Positions 62,714-64,000 of a stretch of 64,000 nt of DNA are shown piece after piece. The stretch lies in NCBI RefSeq assembly GCF_030936135.1, contig NC_082620.1, forward strand, positions 4,898,001 to 4,962,000. Reading direction: 5' to 3'. The translations under genes and the position numbers were made by a program. Each line of letters starts with the position of its first letter. Position 1 is the first letter of the stretch. The notes below the pieces were generated by a model that was not told the DNA's origin, did not search any database, and worked only from the letters and a program-made list of their open reading frames with translations. This DNA is from Gavia stellata (taxonomy: Eukaryota > Chordata > Aves > Gaviiformes > Gaviidae).

Positions 62714-62719
62714 AATAAA
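62714..62719 (+). terminator. Candidate poly(A) signal for the pri-miR-34a transcript
   Basis: AATAAA on the plus strand, followed about 30 bases later by a T-rich TGTTTTTCTG element suited to cleavage factor binding. It is one of very few canonical hexamers downstream of the hairpin; another lies near 63024. Use is unproven. Confidence 0.3.
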
Positions 62720-64000
62720 ACCTTTCAAATCTCTGAAAACTGTTTTTCTGAGACGAAAAGCCACATGAGAGTTGGTGATAGTGTCTGCACCTATTTAACT
62801 GACTGCCTTGTTGCTTAGCGTTCTTGGGAGACACGTAGGGAATATTTCCTTGTGGGTTTTTTGCTTGATTCTTCTAAATCTATTTGAAGAAGTTGTTGTC
62901 TGGAGGGGGCAGCTACTGAGAAATTGTTATGAAGGCTGTCAGTGAGCAGCTCTAGATGTCTTTCGTTAATGCTATATCAAAAGCTGTTTGTACTAGTGTC
63001 TATCCAAAATGGAATAGATGGGGTTAATAAAGTCAAGGATGAGGTCCTTAATCTGTGCCAGGACTGCTAGAAATGTAGATTATTTTTTTGTCGCATGCTA
63101 GAAAAAGCAACAAAGGACAAACATAAGGCTTTTCGCCTCTCTCTTGGAAGCCTTCTCTTAATGATGCTTCCCTGGCTTCCTTTCAGCTGATGCAGTGAAC
63201 CTAAGGATCAGGTGACGACTTAGAAAACAGTCTTGTTCTCCTGGATACGAAGAGCTCGAGTGCTGGTAAAACTGTTGGCTAGCTTTTTTTATTGTTACGG
63301 TTCCAGAGTTAGGTTTATGTTTCCAGAGAAGCAGGCTTGTTAACTCGTGGCTAGATGTTCTCATATACATCGTGTCTTGCATAGGCATAGCCAGACTATG
63401 CCAAATATCTGGGTCAGTGAAAGGTAACGCACGATGCGTTTAATTTTGCATTCCTCTTAGAAGGGCGGGAGTTGGGTGTCTTACTGCTCCCAGGCTGAAC
63501 ACTGAGAAGCTAATGAGTACAAGAAACAGTTGTACCGACTGCCTTGAGAAGAACTGCATGGTGATTTGAAAATGAAAACGTTAAAGGGGTTTTGCCCAAA
63601 ATGAGCCTCTAATGGCTGATTTTAAATTTTTTTTCCTTGTTATTTCAATACACATCTACTTTTTTTTATGGGTGCAATGAAACTGGGCTCTACTTTTTTC
63701 CAGGCTCCTACTTGGTACTACTGCCTAAGCTGCGGGCATGACGTAGGGACGGCAGAAGGTGACCAGGGTACATCTGCTGGTGTTAGAGCCATCTGCCTTC
63801 CTCAGAGATACAGACATGGCAGAGGAGCACTTGTTAGATCAGGACAATAGTGATGGGGAAAAATATTACTGCCTGGACCAGCAGTGACCTCTTGTGGGTA
63901 GTGGGGAAGTGAGGATGGCTGGTTATGGTGGCAGTTGGCACTTGGAGTCGGAGGATATTATTCTGTTGTCATTATGTCTGTGGCCTTAAAGTGGATGTGG

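Larger units (their letters stand above)
59145..64000 (+). other. Non-coding region downstream of MIR34A
   Basis: No protein gene is supported. Its left part is presumably the rest of the pri-miR-34a exon. Poly(A) hexamers AATAAA occur at 62714-62719, with U/G-rich sequence after, and near 63024. A ~137-base segment is present twice (59506-59641 and 60574-60711). GPR157, expected next on this strand, has not been reached. Confidence 0.5.

Noticed and set aside
1..64000. CRISPR arrays, bacterial operons, integrons or prophage
   Set aside because: The DNA is vertebrate: introns, CpG islands, CR1 tails and a microRNA. No spaced identical repeats or prokaryotic gene strings are present.

Overview
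This is a stretch of vertebrate, almost certainly avian, nuclear DNA. Three things show this: a multi-exon H6PD gene with spliceosomal introns, CR1-type LINE tails ending in the sauropsid TATGATTCT motif, and a complete miR-34a hairpin. It corresponds to the conserved block SPSB1 - H6PD - MIR34A (human 1p36.2; in chicken I would expect chromosome 21). I cannot name the species from the sequence alone. Most of the window is non-coding, and the many short open frames in it are chance products.

Layout, left to right. About 840-1850 is a dense CpG island. By synteny it should be the promoter and non-coding first exon of SPSB1, transcribed leftward out of the window. About 1850-9610 is intergenic, with no gene that I can support. 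About 9617-24500 is H6PD on the minus strand: a CpG-island promoter with a non-coding exon 1 (about 23815-24680), coding exons at 19291-19917, 17972-18089, 15502-15771 and 13466-14823, and a 3' UTR of about 3.8 kb ending near 9617. The spliced frame gives 790 residues with a complete glucose-6-phosphate dehydrogenase half and a complete 6-phosphogluconolactonase half. The region from 24.7 to 47.7 kb is largely unassigned. It holds three splice-bounded exon-like blocks (32439-32594, 38914-39130, 46800-46894) that might belong to a plus-strand transcript not yet described. At 47.7-48.12 kb lies a CpG-enriched promoter with a perfect double p53 half-site (47939-47958), followed by a consensus 5' splice site at 48121. 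I read this as the first exon of the miR-34a primary transcript. About 10.8 kb downstream, a good acceptor (AG at 58961-58962) opens an exon that holds the MIR34A hairpin (59034-59144, plus strand). Beyond that, up to 64 kb, is non-coding sequence that includes a locally duplicated ~137-bp segment.

How the parts relate: H6PD makes NADPH in the ER lumen from glucose-6-phosphate. The miR-34a unit is a p53-induced tumour-suppressor microRNA. They are divergent neighbours with separate promoters about 23 kb apart. The strongest results are the H6PD exon chain, the miR-34a hairpin and its p53 element. The most open questions are the coding-like mini-exon at 54267, the unexplained exon-like blocks between the two genes, the tandem 5' splice site after H6PD exon 3, and the duplication just 3' of miR-34a.
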